Shown piece by piece: positions 28,194-37,531 of a stretch of 64,000 nt of DNA. Positions within the stretch are counted from its first letter, which is position 1, and each line of letters opens with the position of its first letter. The stretch is taken from assembly GCA_900555835.1 (NCBI GenBank), contig USMK01000001.1, forward strand, positions 1 to 64,000, read 5' to 3'. Below the pieces are notes generated by a model that was given only the letters and a program-made list of their open reading frames with translations, did not search any database and was not told the origin of the DNA. Origin of the DNA: an uncultured Clostridium sp. (lineage in GTDB: Bacteria; Bacillota; Clostridia; TANB77; CAG-508). The position numbers and the translations under genes were made by a program.

Positions 28194-28973
28194 ATGAAAG
28201 TTGTAATATTAGCTGGTGGATTTGGAACCAGAATTTCGGAAGAATCACATTTAAAACCTAAGCCAATGATAGAAATTGGAGAACAGCCAATTCTTTGGCA
28301 TATTATGAAAGAATATTCTCATTATGGATTTAATAATTTTATAATTTGTCTTGGATATAAAGCATATAAAATCAAAGAATATTTTGCCGATTATTTTTTA
28401 TACACCTCAGATGTTACATTTGATTTAGCAAAAAATGAAATGATTGTACATAAAAATTGTTCTGAAAATTGGAAGGTTACACTAGTAAATACTGGATTAA
28501 ATACTATGACAGGTGGAAGAATTAAAAGAATTCAAGAATATATTGGAAACGAGCCTTTTATGCTTACCTACGGAGATGGAGTTAGTGATATAAATATTAA
28601 AGAGTTGGTAGAATTTCATAAAAAACACGGAAAAATAGCAACAATAACAGCTGTAAATGTAGGACAAAGATTCGGTGTTTTGGAAATTAATGAAAAAAAT
28701 ATTATAAATAGTTTTAGAGAGAAAAAAGCTGATGATTGTAATTTAGTTAATGGTGGATATATGGTTTTAAATCCAGAAGTGTTTAATTATATTAAACAGG
28801 GAGATGAAACTGTTTTTGAAAAAGAACCATTAGAAAATTTAGCTAAGGATGGAGAACTTGTTGCATATAGACATAATGGATTTTGGCAATGTATGGATAC
28901 TCAAAGAGATAAAATGCAACTAGAAGAACTATGGAAAAATGGAATGGCAAAATGGAAGGTATGGGAAGATTAA
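28194..28973 (+). CDS. rfbF: Glucose-1-phosphate cytidylyltransferase
   Basis: Makes CDP-glucose from CTP and glucose-1-phosphate, the entry step to CDP-3,6-dideoxyhexoses. At 259 aa it has LAGGFGTRISEESHLKPKPM (nucleotide-binding loop and Lys), PILWHIMKEYSHYG, LTYGDGVSDI (metal Asp) and GFWQCMDTQRDK. This is the textbook RfbF sequence. The RBS is TAGGAGGAG. It opens the CDP-sugar operon. A weak upstream promoter (TTGAAA at 28135) and the inverted repeat ATTATTTA/TAAATAAT just after it may control the operon. Confidence 0.96.
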   Translation: MKVVILAGGFGTRISEESHLKPKPMIEIGEQPILWHIMKEYSHYGFNNFIICLGYKAYKIKEYFADYFLYTSDVTFDLAKNEMIVHKNCSENWKVTLVNTGLNTMTGGRIKRIQEYIGNEPFMLTYGDGVSDINIKELVEFHKKHGKIATITAVNVGQRFGVLEINEKNIINSFREKKADDCNLVNGGYMVLNPEVFNYIKQGDETVFEKEPLENLAKDGELVAYRHNGFWQCMDTQRDKMQLEELWKNGMAKWKVWED

Positions 28974-30607
28974 TGGAAAATTTGAAGAGAAATGTTTATT
29001 TTTTTGTAAAGAAACCAGAATATATAATTCCTTTAATATTAGTTATTATATTAAGTTTTGGGTTTGTAGTAACGCACTATAGTGTAAACGTTGATACATT
29101 ATCAGATGCTAGATATTATAAAGATGGAGAATTATTAGCACAAAATAGATATGGTGGGGTGTTGATTGATAAAATTTTTGGAGTGATGGAATATAATCCT
29201 TTTTTTGTTGATGGACTAGCAGTGATTTTCCTTGCAATGGCTGCAATTACCTTTTGTATATTATTTAAAAGAATAAGTCAAGATAAAATAAATACTGTAA
29301 CATATACAATATTTTCTTGTTTATTTGTTTCATCCCCATTAATAAATGAGATTTTTGCATATACCCCAATGAGCTTAGGAGTTTGCTTTTCTTTTTTTGT
29401 AAATGCTGTAATTTTTAATTTACTATATTCATATAAAATTATGGAAAAAAAGAAATATTTAATTTTTTCGACCATAATGTTATGTATAATATCAGCAATA
29501 TATGAATCTAGTGTAACGGTTTATTTATCTGGAATTATAATGATTGAAATATTAGATTATATATATGGAAAACACCAAAATGCAAAAGATATAATAAAAA
29601 ATTTGCTAATTATGTTAATTCCTTTATTAATCTCTATGATAATAAATGCGATTATATCTAAATTAATATTAATAATATTCAATTTAGAACCAAGTGTTAA
29701 AGCCGATAAAAAAATTTATTATATTAGAATAGGTGTTGGAGAAGCAATAAAAAATTTATTAAAAACAACTTTTTATTATTTCGGAATAAATGGATTATTA
29801 TATTTACCAATAACAGTAATGCAAATATCTAGTGTTATAATGTTGATTTTAGGGATTATTTATGGTAAGAAAAATAAAAATTTTATGATATTTTTGCTTT
29901 TCTTTGGAGAAATAATTTCAATTTTTGCATTATCTATAATAGAAGGAATAGCTGCTAATTATAGAACTTGTCAAGTGTTTCAGTTATTTAGTGCATTTGC
30001 GTTTATGATGTTAATACAATATTTTATAAATGCAGATAAAAATAAAATTGTAAAGAATATATTTATATTTTTGGCTTTTCTTATAATTTTTTATCAAGCA
30101 AAAGAAACCAATAAAAACTTTTATTATAATTATGTTAGATATGAACAAGAAAAAACATATTTAATAGAGAATGCAGAAAGATTAGAAGATGAATATGATA
30201 TAAAAAATAAACCTGTTATATTTATAGCTAATAAGATTGATCTTTCTAAATATTCAATAGAAAATTTATGCGTTTCAACAGATAAATTAAATGTGAAAGT
30301 GGCAAATTTCATTGTAAAAATATTTGAACCAGAAAATTATGCATATGATAACCAAAAATATAGCTATATTGATAAGCCTAGTCAATCAAATATGTATCCA
30401 TACTTATATTGGGCTGATGATGCATTTGGGGAACCAAATACGGAAATTTATAAATGGTTAACAGTTTTGGGATATGATAAATTTATACAACCAACAATGG
30501 AGCAATATTATGATGCAAAAAGTCAAATACAAAAATTAGGAGATATAGATCAGAAAATTGTTGAGTTAGAAAATTATTTAGTTGTATTAGTAAATAGGAG
30601 ATTTTAG
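28973..30607 (+). CDS. Glucosyltransferase-domain (GtrII-like) membrane protein
   Basis: A 544-aa multi-pass protein with about ten transmembrane helices and a soluble C-terminal domain. The start region THYSVNVDTLSDARYYKD carries the acidic residues typical of GT-C glucosyltransferase-domain proteins that modify surface glycans outside the membrane using lipid-linked glucose. I chose ATG 28973, overlapping rfbF's stop as TAATG, rather than in-frame starts inside rfbF. It lies between rfbF and rfbG, so it probably decorates the same polymer. Confidence 0.72.
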   Translation: MENLKRNVYFFVKKPEYIIPLILVIILSFGFVVTHYSVNVDTLSDARYYKDGELLAQNRYGGVLIDKIFGVMEYNPFFVDGLAVIFLAMAAITFCILFKRISQDKINTVTYTIFSCLFVSSPLINEIFAYTPMSLGVCFSFFVNAVIFNLLYSYKIMEKKKYLIFSTIMLCIISAIYESSVTVYLSGIIMIEILDYIYGKHQNAKDIIKNLLIMLIPLLISMIINAIISKLILIIFNLEPSVKADKKIYYIRIGVGEAIKNLLKTTFYYFGINGLLYLPITVMQISSVIMLILGIIYGKKNKNFMIFLLFFGEIISIFALSIIEGIAANYRTCQVFQLFSAFAFMMLIQYFINADKNKIVKNIFIFLAFLIIFYQAKETNKNFYYNYVRYEQEKTYLIENAERLEDEYDIKNKPVIFIANKIDLSKYSIENLCVSTDKLNVKVANFIVKIFEPENYAYDNQKYSYIDKPSQSNMYPYLYWADDAFGEPNTEIYKWLTVLGYDKFIQPTMEQYYDAKSQIQKLGDIDQKIVELENYLVVLVNRRF

Positions 30608-30609
30608 AT

Positions 30610-31662
30610 ATGAATATAAACTTTTATAAAAACAAAAAAATCCTAATAACAGGTCATACCGGTTTTAAAGGGACGTGGTTAACTAAAATATTATTAATGT
30701 TAGGAGCTGATGTAACAGGATATTCGCTAGAAGCTCCTACAACGCCAAGTCTATATGAAACAATTGAAGTGGGAAAAAATATGAATTCGGTAGTTGGAGA
30801 TATTAGAGATTTACAAAAACTAAAAAAGGTGTTTAATGAAATTCAACCAGAGATAGTTTTTCATTTAGCAGCTCAGCCGATAGTAAGAAAATCTTATGAA
30901 GAACCAGAATATACCTATTCAACTAATGTTATGGGAACTGTAAATGTATTAGAATGTATACGAGAGTGCGATAGTGTAAAATCATTTGTAAATGTAACAA
31001 CAGATAAGGTTTATAAAAACCACGAATGGGAATGGGGATATAGAGAGAATGAAGAATTGAACGGATATGATCCATATTCAAACAGTAAATCTTGTTCTGA
31101 ATTGATAACTCATACATACAAAAGAAGTTTTTTTAAAGGCAGAAAAATTGGAATATCAACTGCAAGAGCTGGAAATGTGATTGGTGGAGGAGATTATGCC
31201 CCAGATAGAATAATACCAGATTGTGTGAGAGCTGCGATTAACAAAGAAACAATAATTATTAGAAATCCAAATTCTGTACGACCATATCAACATGTATTAG
31301 AGCCGTTATTTGCATATTTGCTTATTGCAGAAAAACAATATATAGATAATAAATATGCAGACTCATATAATGTGGGACCAAATGAAGAGAATTGTATAAC
31401 AACAGGTGAAATTGTAAAAATATTTGTGAATAAATGGGGACAAGGTTTACAATGGGAATGCAATAATGTAGAAGGACCACACGAAGCTAATTTTTTAAAA
31501 CTGGATTGTTCAAAAATAAAAAATAAGTTAGGCTGGTTTCCTAAATGGAGTGTAGAAAAGGCAGTAGAAGCAACTGTTGAATTTTCAAAAATTAATTTAG
31601 AGAAAACACAAATTTTGCAAGAGATGGAAAAACAAATAAATGAATATATTAATAGCAAATAA
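30610..31662 (+). CDS. rfbG: CDP-glucose 4,6-dehydratase
   Basis: SDR enzyme of 350 aa producing CDP-4-keto-6-deoxyglucose. NAD site ILITGHTGFKGTWLTKIL, then FHLAAQPIVRKSYEEP, NVTTDKVYKN and DPYSNSKSCSELI with the Tyr-x3-Lys pair, followed by RAGNVIGGGDYAPDRIIPD. All are diagnostic of RfbG. It sits 2 bp after the membrane glucosyltransferase stop and upstream of rfbH, which uses its product. Confidence 0.96.
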   Translation: MNINFYKNKKILITGHTGFKGTWLTKILLMLGADVTGYSLEAPTTPSLYETIEVGKNMNSVVGDIRDLQKLKKVFNEIQPEIVFHLAAQPIVRKSYEEPEYTYSTNVMGTVNVLECIRECDSVKSFVNVTTDKVYKNHEWEWGYRENEELNGYDPYSNSKSCSELITHTYKRSFFKGRKIGISTARAGNVIGGGDYAPDRIIPDCVRAAINKETIIIRNPNSVRPYQHVLEPLFAYLLIAEKQYIDNKYADSYNVGPNEENCITTGEIVKIFVNKWGQGLQWECNNVEGPHEANFLKLDCSKIKNKLGWFPKWSVEKAVEATVEFSKINLEKTQILQEMEKQINEYINSK

Positions 31663-31713
31663 TGAAATTTTAATATTTGCAAAAGTATAAAAACAAATGG
31701 GGGAGGCAAATAT

Positions 31714-33054
31714 ATGTTTGAAAATGTGGATGAAAAAAAAGACAGAGAGAAAATTCTAGAAGAAGTAAAACAATATTATGAAAAGTATCATAATATTTCC
31801 AAAAAATTTAAAGAAGGAGATAAAATAAGTTATGCTTCAAGAGTATATAATAGTGAAGAAATGATGAATTTAGTAGATAGTGCATTGGAATTTTGGCTAA
31901 CATCGGGAAGATATACTAAAAAATTTGAAGAAGAGTTTGCTAAATATTTAGGTGTAAGATATTGCAGTTTAGTAAATTCGGGTTCATCTGCTAATTTACT
32001 TGCATTTATGGCTCTAACTTCACCAGTATTGGAAGAAAAAAGAATAAAAAGAGGAGATGAAATAATAACTGTTGCTGCGGGATTTCCAACAACAGTTGCA
32101 CCAATTATACAATATGGAGCAATTCCGGTATTTGTTGATGTTACCATTCCACAATACAATATAGATGTAAGTATGATGGAAAAAGCTTTGTCTGATAAGA
32201 CAAAAGCGGTAATGATAGCACATACATTAGGAAATCCATTTGATTTATCCAAAATAAAAGAATTTTGTGATAAAAATAACTTATGGCTAATAGAAGACAA
32301 TTGTGATGCTTTGGGTTCTAAATATACAATAAACGGAGAAGAAAAATTTACAGGAACGATTGGAGATATCGGAACATCAAGTTTTTATCCACCACATCAT
32401 ATTACTATGGGAGAAGGTGGGGCAGTATATACCAATAATGCTATATTAAATAAAATTATAAGGTCTTTTAGAGATTGGGGAAGAGATTGTTCTTGCCCGT
32501 CTGGAATGGATAATTTATGTGGACATAGATTTGATAAACAATATGGTGAATTACCAGTTGGATATGACCATAAATATGTATATTCACATTTTGGATATAA
32601 TTTAAAGGCTACGGATATGCAGGCCGCAGTAGGTGTAGCACAATTGAAGAAGTTCCCTGAATTTGTAGAAAAAAGGAAATATAATTTTAATAAATTAAAA
32701 GAAGCTTTAAAAGATACTAGCGATAAACTAATATTACCAGAAGCTTGTAAAAATTCAGAGCCTTGTTGGTTTGGATTTGTAATAACCTGTAAACCTAATG
32801 TTGATAGAAATAAGGTTGTAAAATATCTAGAAGAAAAAGGAATTCAAACAAGAAATTTATTTGCTGGAAATTTGATAAAACATCCTTGTTTTGACGAAAT
32901 GAGGAAAGAACAAAAAGGATACAGAGTAGTTGGAGAATTAACAAATACAGACATAATAATGAATAAAACATTTTGGGTAGGAGTTTACCCAGGAATGACA
33001 GAAGAAAAATTGGAATATATAGCCAAAGCTATAAAAGAAGCTATTTATAATTAG
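31714..33054 (+). CDS. rfbH: CDP-4-keto-6-deoxyglucose 3-dehydrase (E1)
   Basis: PMP/iron-sulfur enzyme of 446 aa that removes the C3 hydroxyl to give 3,6-dideoxyhexose precursors. It has an aminotransferase-like fold, but the usual Schiff-base Lys is replaced by His in SSFYPPHHITMGEGGAV, the hallmark of RfbH. Cysteines in DWGRDCSCPSGMDNLCGHRF ligate the [2Fe-2S] cluster. RBS GGGGGAGG precedes the ATG. No dedicated E3 reductase (RfbI) is seen in the window; a cellular ferredoxin reductase may supply electrons. Confidence 0.95.
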   Translation: MFENVDEKKDREKILEEVKQYYEKYHNISKKFKEGDKISYASRVYNSEEMMNLVDSALEFWLTSGRYTKKFEEEFAKYLGVRYCSLVNSGSSANLLAFMALTSPVLEEKRIKRGDEIITVAAGFPTTVAPIIQYGAIPVFVDVTIPQYNIDVSMMEKALSDKTKAVMIAHTLGNPFDLSKIKEFCDKNNLWLIEDNCDALGSKYTINGEEKFTGTIGDIGTSSFYPPHHITMGEGGAVYTNNAILNKIIRSFRDWGRDCSCPSGMDNLCGHRFDKQYGELPVGYDHKYVYSHFGYNLKATDMQAAVGVAQLKKFPEFVEKRKYNFNKLKEALKDTSDKLILPEACKNSEPCWFGFVITCKPNVDRNKVVKYLEEKGIQTRNLFAGNLIKHPCFDEMRKEQKGYRVVGELTNTDIIMNKTFWVGVYPGMTEEKLEYIAKAIKEAIYN

Positions 33055-33066
33055 AAGGTGTGAAAA

Positions 33067-33892
33067 ATGAAAAGAAAAATTACTGATTCAGAAGAACTTG
33101 CTTGGAAAATTAGAAGAGATGCAATAGAAATGACTCACTTATCAAATGGTTCACATATTGCCGCTATATTATCAGTGGCAGATATTATAGCTGTTCTCTA
33201 TGCTAAAATAATGAATTATAATCCAGAAAATCCTAAGTTAGATACAAGAGATCGAATAATTTTAAGCAAAGGACACGCTGGTGCAGCAATATATTCGGCA
33301 TTAGCAGAAGAAGGATTTTTTGATACTGAAATTTTAAAAACACATTATGCTAATGGAAGTATTTTATCAGGTCACGTGTCTCATAAAAAGGTACCAGGAG
33401 TAGAATTTTCAACAGGTTCATTACGGGCACGGTATATCTGTTGCTGCTGGAATGGCATTGGCAGCTAAAATGGATGAAAAAAAGCACAAAATATATGTTA
33501 TTTTGGGTGATGGAGAATGTGATGAGGGAACTACTTGGGAATGTGCCTTATTTGCAAAACAATATAAGCTAGACAATTTAATTGTTATAATAGATCATAA
33601 TAAAATGCAAGCAATGGGATTTTGTGAAAATACAATGAATTTGGAACCTTTTGCCGAAAAGTGGAAGGCATTTGGGTGGAATGTAAAAGAAGTTGATGGA
33701 AACAATTGCAAGGAACTTGAAAAAGTTTTAAATGAAACAAAAGAAGAAAATAAGCCAACAGTAATTATTGCAAATACAATAAAAGGAAAAGGAATATCTT
33801 TTATGGAAAACAATATTGTTTGGCATTATAGAGCCCCACAAGGAGAAGACTATGAAAATGCTATAAAGGAATTAGAGGAGGCCAGAAAATGA
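33067..33892 (+). CDS. Transketolase N-terminal subunit, recoded at the GHG motif
   Basis: ThDP-dependent transketolase alpha half. Residues 1-119 carry LSNGSHIAAILSVADIIAVL, SKGHAGAAIYSALAEEGF and FSTGSL, then CGG. Frame 0 becomes nonsense and stops at 33468. Skipping the C gives GSL-GHGISVAAGMALAAK, where GHG is the conserved cofactor-contacting loop, and then GDGECDEGTTWECALFA, the ThDP/metal motif. The joined protein is 274 aa, normal for a split N-subunit. Its stop overlaps the C-subunit start as ATGA. Position in an rfbFGH operon suggests a sugar-nucleotide substrate, for example two-carbon branching, rather than the pentose phosphate pathway. That is inference. Confidence 0.9.
33424..33427 (+). 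other. CGGG +1 recoding site (transketolase)
   Basis: In-frame CGG follows TTA. The +1 frame begins GGG (Gly) CAC GGT, the GHG of transketolases. It is the only site whose glycine codon is GGG. Confidence 0.9.
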
Positions 33893-34806
33893 GAAATACA
33901 TTTGTAAAAACATTAGTAGATATTGCTGAAAATGATGATCAAATTTGTCTTATTACGGGAGATTTAGGATTTGGAGTATTAACACCGTTTATGGAAAAAT
34001 ATCCTCAAAGATTTATAAATGCTGGAATTGCAGAGCAAAATATGACTGGAGTAGCTGCCGGAATGGCAAAAGAAGGAAAAAAAGTAGTAACATATTCAAT
34101 AGGAAATTTTCCAACAATGAGATGCTTAGAACAAATAAGAAATGATTGTGCATATCACAAGGCAAATGTAAAAATTGTTTCTGTAGGAGGAGGATTTGTA
34201 TATGGTGCTCACGGAATGAGTCATCACGCAACTGAGGATATTGCAATAATGAGAGCTTTGCCAGATGTTAAAGTATTTGCCCCAGGGGATTTATTAGAAG
34301 CAAAAGAAGTAACTAAGGCAATGCTAAAAACTGATGGAACTTGTTATTTAAGATTAGGTAAAGGAGGAGAACAGCAAATACACCATAATTTACAAAATTT
34401 CGAAATAGGAAAAGCTATAAAAATTTCGGAAGGAAATAATATTGCTATTTTCTCAACAGGAGCAATATTAGATGAAGCGGTACAAACTAGAAAAAATTTG
34501 GAAAAGTTAGGAATTAGTGTAGCTCAATATAGTTTCCCAACGATAAAACCAATAGATAGAAAAGCTATAAGAAATGTTGCTAAAAATGTAAAAATAATAG
34601 TAACAATAGAAGAACATAATATAATTGGAGGATTAGGTAGTGCAGTAGCAGAAGTAATGGCCGAAGAAGAAAGAGTGGCTAAATTAGTAAGAATAGGATT
34701 AAATGACGAATATACCACCATTGTAGGAAATCATAATTATTTAAGAGAACAATATGGAATGTCTGCTAATCGTATAACGGAAAGAATTTTGAAAATAATA
34801 AAATAG
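33889..34806 (+). CDS. Transketolase C-terminal subunit
   Basis: A 305-aa partner of the preceding subunit. The pyrimidine-binding domain has LITGDLGFGVL, FINAGIAEQNMTGVAAGMA with the catalytic Glu that activates ThDP, and GGGFVYGAHGMSHHATEDIA, followed by a transketolase C-terminal domain (IVTIEEHNIIGGLGSAVAE). It overlaps the N-subunit by 4 bp, so the shift upstream is needed for coupled translation. Location between rfbH and an SDR gene indicates a role in deoxysugar biosynthesis. Confidence 0.93.
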   Translation: MRNTFVKTLVDIAENDDQICLITGDLGFGVLTPFMEKYPQRFINAGIAEQNMTGVAAGMAKEGKKVVTYSIGNFPTMRCLEQIRNDCAYHKANVKIVSVGGGFVYGAHGMSHHATEDIAIMRALPDVKVFAPGDLLEAKEVTKAMLKTDGTCYLRLGKGGEQQIHHNLQNFEIGKAIKISEGNNIAIFSTGAILDEAVQTRKNLEKLGISVAQYSFPTIKPIDRKAIRNVAKNVKIIVTIEEHNIIGGLGSAVAEVMAEEERVAKLVRIGLNDEYTTIVGNHNYLREQYGMSANRITERILKIIK

Positions 34807-34819
34807 GAGAAGAAAGTGT

Positions 34820-35767
34820 ATGAAAAAAGCCATAATAACAGGTGCAACTGGCATGATTGGGATTAACCTAATAAAATATTTGATAAATAATGACGTTGAA
34901 GTAACAGCAATAATAAGACCAAATTCTGAGCGAAAATGGATTTTAAATAATTTTCAGAAATTGAGAATAATAGAATGCGATCTAGAAAATATAGAAAATG
35001 CTAATGTTTTATCTGAGGAATGTGATGTGATGTATCATTTGGCTTGGAGTGGAACTACGGGAGATGCTAGAAATAATGTAGAATTACAATTAAAAAATAT
35101 ACAATATACATTAAATACTATAAAATTAGCCAAAATGATAAAGTGTAAAAAAATAATAGGTGCCGGTTCACAAGCTGAATATGGAAACGTTGAAGGTAAG
35201 TTAACTGAATTGACAAGTGTAAATCCACAAACTGCATATGGAATCGCAAAATTATGTGCAGGTAAAATGGGAAAAATATTGGCAGAAAATTTAGGAATAG
35301 AATTTATCTGGACTAGGATTTTAAGCATATATGGAGAGTATGATGGAAAAAACACAATGGTGATGTCTAGCATAATAAAGATGTTAAATGGTGAAAGTCC
35401 TAAATATACAAAAGCTGAACAAATGTGGGATTATTTATATGTTGGAGATGTGGCTAAAGCAATGTATCTTTTAGGTGAAAAAGGAAAAAATGGAGAGATA
35501 TATTGCATCGGAAGCGGAAAGGCTCAACCACTTAATAAATATATAAAAGAAATTAAAAAACAAATTTTGCCAAATTTAGATATAAAATTTGGAGAAATTC
35601 CATATGGTAAAAATCAGGTAATGTATTTATGTGCTGATATTTCTAAACTAAATAAAGATACAGGATTTAAACCAGAGGTTTCATTTAATGAAGGAATAAA
35701 AAATACAATACAATGGTATAAGGAGACCAAAAATGAAAAAAATAAGCATAGTAATACCAGCATTTAA
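34820..35767 (+). CDS. NAD-dependent epimerase/reductase (SDR), probably CDP-sugar tailoring
   Basis: Extended SDR of 315 aa. IITGATGMIGINLIKYLI is the nucleotide site, HLAWSGTTGDARNN is the substrate region, GAGSQAEYG and TAYGIAKLCAGKMG give the catalytic Tyr-x3-Lys. It resembles RfbJ/abequose-synthase-type reductases and 4-epimerases acting on 4-keto sugars. After rfbFGH and transketolase it is the likely last step, reducing the 4-keto group. It overlaps the next glycosyltransferase by 35 bp. Confidence 0.83.
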   Translation: MKKAIITGATGMIGINLIKYLINNDVEVTAIIRPNSERKWILNNFQKLRIIECDLENIENANVLSEECDVMYHLAWSGTTGDARNNVELQLKNIQYTLNTIKLAKMIKCKKIIGAGSQAEYGNVEGKLTELTSVNPQTAYGIAKLCAGKMGKILAENLGIEFIWTRILSIYGEYDGKNTMVMSSIIKMLNGESPKYTKAEQMWDYLYVGDVAKAMYLLGEKGKNGEIYCIGSGKAQPLNKYIKEIKKQILPNLDIKFGEIPYGKNQVMYLCADISKLNKDTGFKPEVSFNEGIKNTIQWYKETKNEKNKHSNTSI

Positions 35768-36666
35768 TGAAGAAGAGAATATTGCAAATATAAGTGATGC
35801 AATAGTAAATGAATTAGAAAATTTGAATAGTTATGATTATGAAATAATTATTATAGATAACTATTCAACAGATAATACTAGAAAAATAATAGAAAAAAAG
35901 TGTAGTGAAAACAAAAAAATAAAGGCTATTTTTAACTGCAAAAATTTTGGACAATTTAACTCTCCATATTATGCTTTATTGCAATCAACCGGTGATTGTA
36001 CAATGCTAATATGTGCAGATTTTCAAGATCCGGTGGAATTAATTCCGAAATTTATAGAAGAATGGGAAAATGGTTATAAAATAGTTATTGGAGTAAAAGA
36101 ATCCAGTAAAGAAAGTAGAATGATGTATTTTTTACGTTCTTGTTATTATAAAATAATTAAAAAGTTTTCAGATATAGAGCAAATTGAACATTTTACTGGT
36201 TTTGGATTATATGATAAGGATTTTATAAATATATTGAGAAACTTGAATGATACAACTCCTTATTTAAGAGGAATTGTAGCAGAATTAGGGTTTCAAAGGA
36301 AAGAGATAAAATATAAGCAACCGAAAAGAATTGCAGGAAAGACACATAATAATTTTTATACTTTATATGATGCGGCTATGCTAGGATTTACCTCATACAC
36401 TAAAATTGGGTTACGATTGGCAACTTTTATGCGGAATGTTTGTTGGTGGAGTGAGCGTAATAATAGGAATAATTTACTTGATACTAAAAATATTATATTG
36501 GGATAGATTTGCGGCTGGAATGGCACCAATATTAATTGGAATGTTTTTCTTGGGAGCTTTGCAGTTATTTTTTATCGGTTTTATGGGAGAATACATATTG
36601 TCTATAAATCACAGATTAATGAAAAGACCGTTGGTCATAGAGGAAAGAAGAATCAATTTTAAGTGA
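35733..36666 (+). CDS. Glycosyltransferase family 2 (DPM1/GtrB-like), recoded
   Basis: Polyprenyl-phosphate glycosyltransferase. KISIVIPAFNEEENI, IIIDNYSTDNTRKI and CADFQDPVELIPKFIEEW (Asp-x-Asp site) lead to GRA-like KTHNNFYTLYDAAMLGFTSY and the first C-terminal membrane helix. CGG at 36432 falls inside that helix. Frame 0 then reads Arg/Asn/Trp-rich and stops at 36506. The +1 frame gives GMFVGGVSVIIGIIYLILK and a second helix with GEYILSINHRLMKRP, the normal end of the family, for 310 aa in total. The catalytic domain lies before the site, but membrane anchoring needs the shift. It closes the CDP-sugar operon. Confidence 0.88.
36432..36435 (+). other. CGGA +1 recoding site (DPM1-like GT)
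   Basis: In-frame CGG follows ATG. The +1 frame completes the two C-terminal transmembrane helices. Confidence 0.85.
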
Positions 36667-36824
36667 TTAATTACTTAAAAATATGGTATTAAACTAATTA
36701 CATAATGAAAAAGAAATACGGATTAATGCAGTTAACATAAAACTATGTAGTCTTTCACATCATTGACACATATACAAGAAAAATAATAAATATATAAAAA
36801 AGTATTGAAATATTAATTAAAAAT

Positions 36825-37148
36825 GTGAATTATAGTAAAATGTGGGGTCTAAATATAGGCTCCACATTTTTGCAAAGGAGAGAATTAACAAAACCAGTAT
36901 ATAATTTCGTTTTTGGAAATGTTTTGGGAAAAACTGCCGTATTTTTAATACAAAATATTTTTCCAACGGTAAAAAAATACATAGAAGAAAAGTATGTGAA
37001 TTCAAACAGCGATGGAGAAATTCCTAAAATAGTCAAAGATGAAATTATAAAGACTTCATTAAGAGTAGTAAAATTGGCAGAAGAAGGGATTAATATTCCG
37101 TTTAGCAACATCATTGAAATGAAAAAAGTTTTATTAAAACAAAGTTAA
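36825..37148 (+). CDS. Small hypothetical protein, start uncertain
   Basis: An open frame of up to 107 codons. The plausible coding part begins after 36884 (KPVYNFVFGNVLGKTAVFLI) and ends EMKKVLLKQS. A good AAGGAGA site lies at 36875, but no ATG, GTG or TTG follows at normal spacing. The upstream GTG (36825) and ATG (36840) fall in or before a terminator hairpin. It may be a decayed gene or use an unusual start. It resembles nothing I recognise; one hydrophobic stretch lies near the middle. The surrounding 36667-37245 is otherwise AT-rich with nothing else I can identify. Confidence 0.3.
   Translation: MNYSKMWGLNIGSTFLQRRELTKPVYNFVFGNVLGKTAVFLIQNIFPTVKKYIEEKYVNSNSDGEIPKIVKDEIIKTSLRVVKLAEEGINIPFSNIIEMKKVLLKQS
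36837..36871 (+). terminator. Terminator downstream of the CDP-sugar operon
   Basis: AAAATGTGGGG pairs with CTCCACATTTT (one G-U) around a 12-nt loop, followed by T residues. Confidence 0.65.
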
Positions 37149-37245
37149 GTATTGATGCTTTTGGGGATATATAGCAAAATAGTAAATATAACAAGCTATT
37201 TATTAGAATAAAAGTATCATCTTGCAAGTTAACATAAACTATGCA

Positions 37246-37274
37246 TTGACAAACATACTACTTTGTTATATAAT
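37246..37274 (+). promoter_or_regulatory. Consensus sigma-A promoter
   Basis: TTGACA (37246-37251), exactly 17 bp, TATAAT (37269-37274), 50 bp before the small gene at 37324. It is one of the strongest promoters in the window. Confidence 0.85.
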
Positions 37275-37323
37275 TTTCTTGCAGTTTTTTATTTTGACTC
37301 TAAAAAATTAAGGAGGGTTTATA

Positions 37324-37525
37324 ATGGAAAAGTTACAAGCTATGATCGAGCAATATAACAGAGTCTTTGATGAAATGGGCAATGTTAAGGCTTGCGGTCG
37401 TGAGGAATGTAAAAATTTGATAAATATGTGTAAGATGGAAGAACCTCTTACTGATTTTGGAAATCCAATAACTGGAATGATGAATGTTGAAAATATTAAG
37501 AAATTTCGGAAAAAGAATTTTTTAA
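37324..37525 (+). CDS. Small conserved-looking protein, tail alters at a CGG codon
   Basis: A 61-codon frame before CGG (MEKLQAMIEQYNRVFDEMG..., with two or three Cys around KACGREECKNLINMCKMEE). It has a consensus promoter, AGGAGGG site and its own strong terminator, so it is a highly expressed monocistronic unit. Frame 0 ends KKFRKKNFLRV at 37533. The +1 reading ends KKFGKRIF at 37525 (66 aa), 6 bp upstream of the terminator stem. I do not recognise the family; the cysteines could bind metal. Function unknown. Confidence 0.68.
37507..37510 (+). other. CGGA candidate recoding site (small protein tail)
   Basis: In-frame CGG follows TTT. The +1 frame stops after five residues, just before the terminator. 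Confidence 0.6.
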
Positions 37526-37531
37526 GAGTCT

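Noticed and set aside
36667..37245. Intergenic RNA element or riboswitch
   Set aside because: Apart from the terminator hairpin and a weak open frame I see no conserved structured motif I could name.
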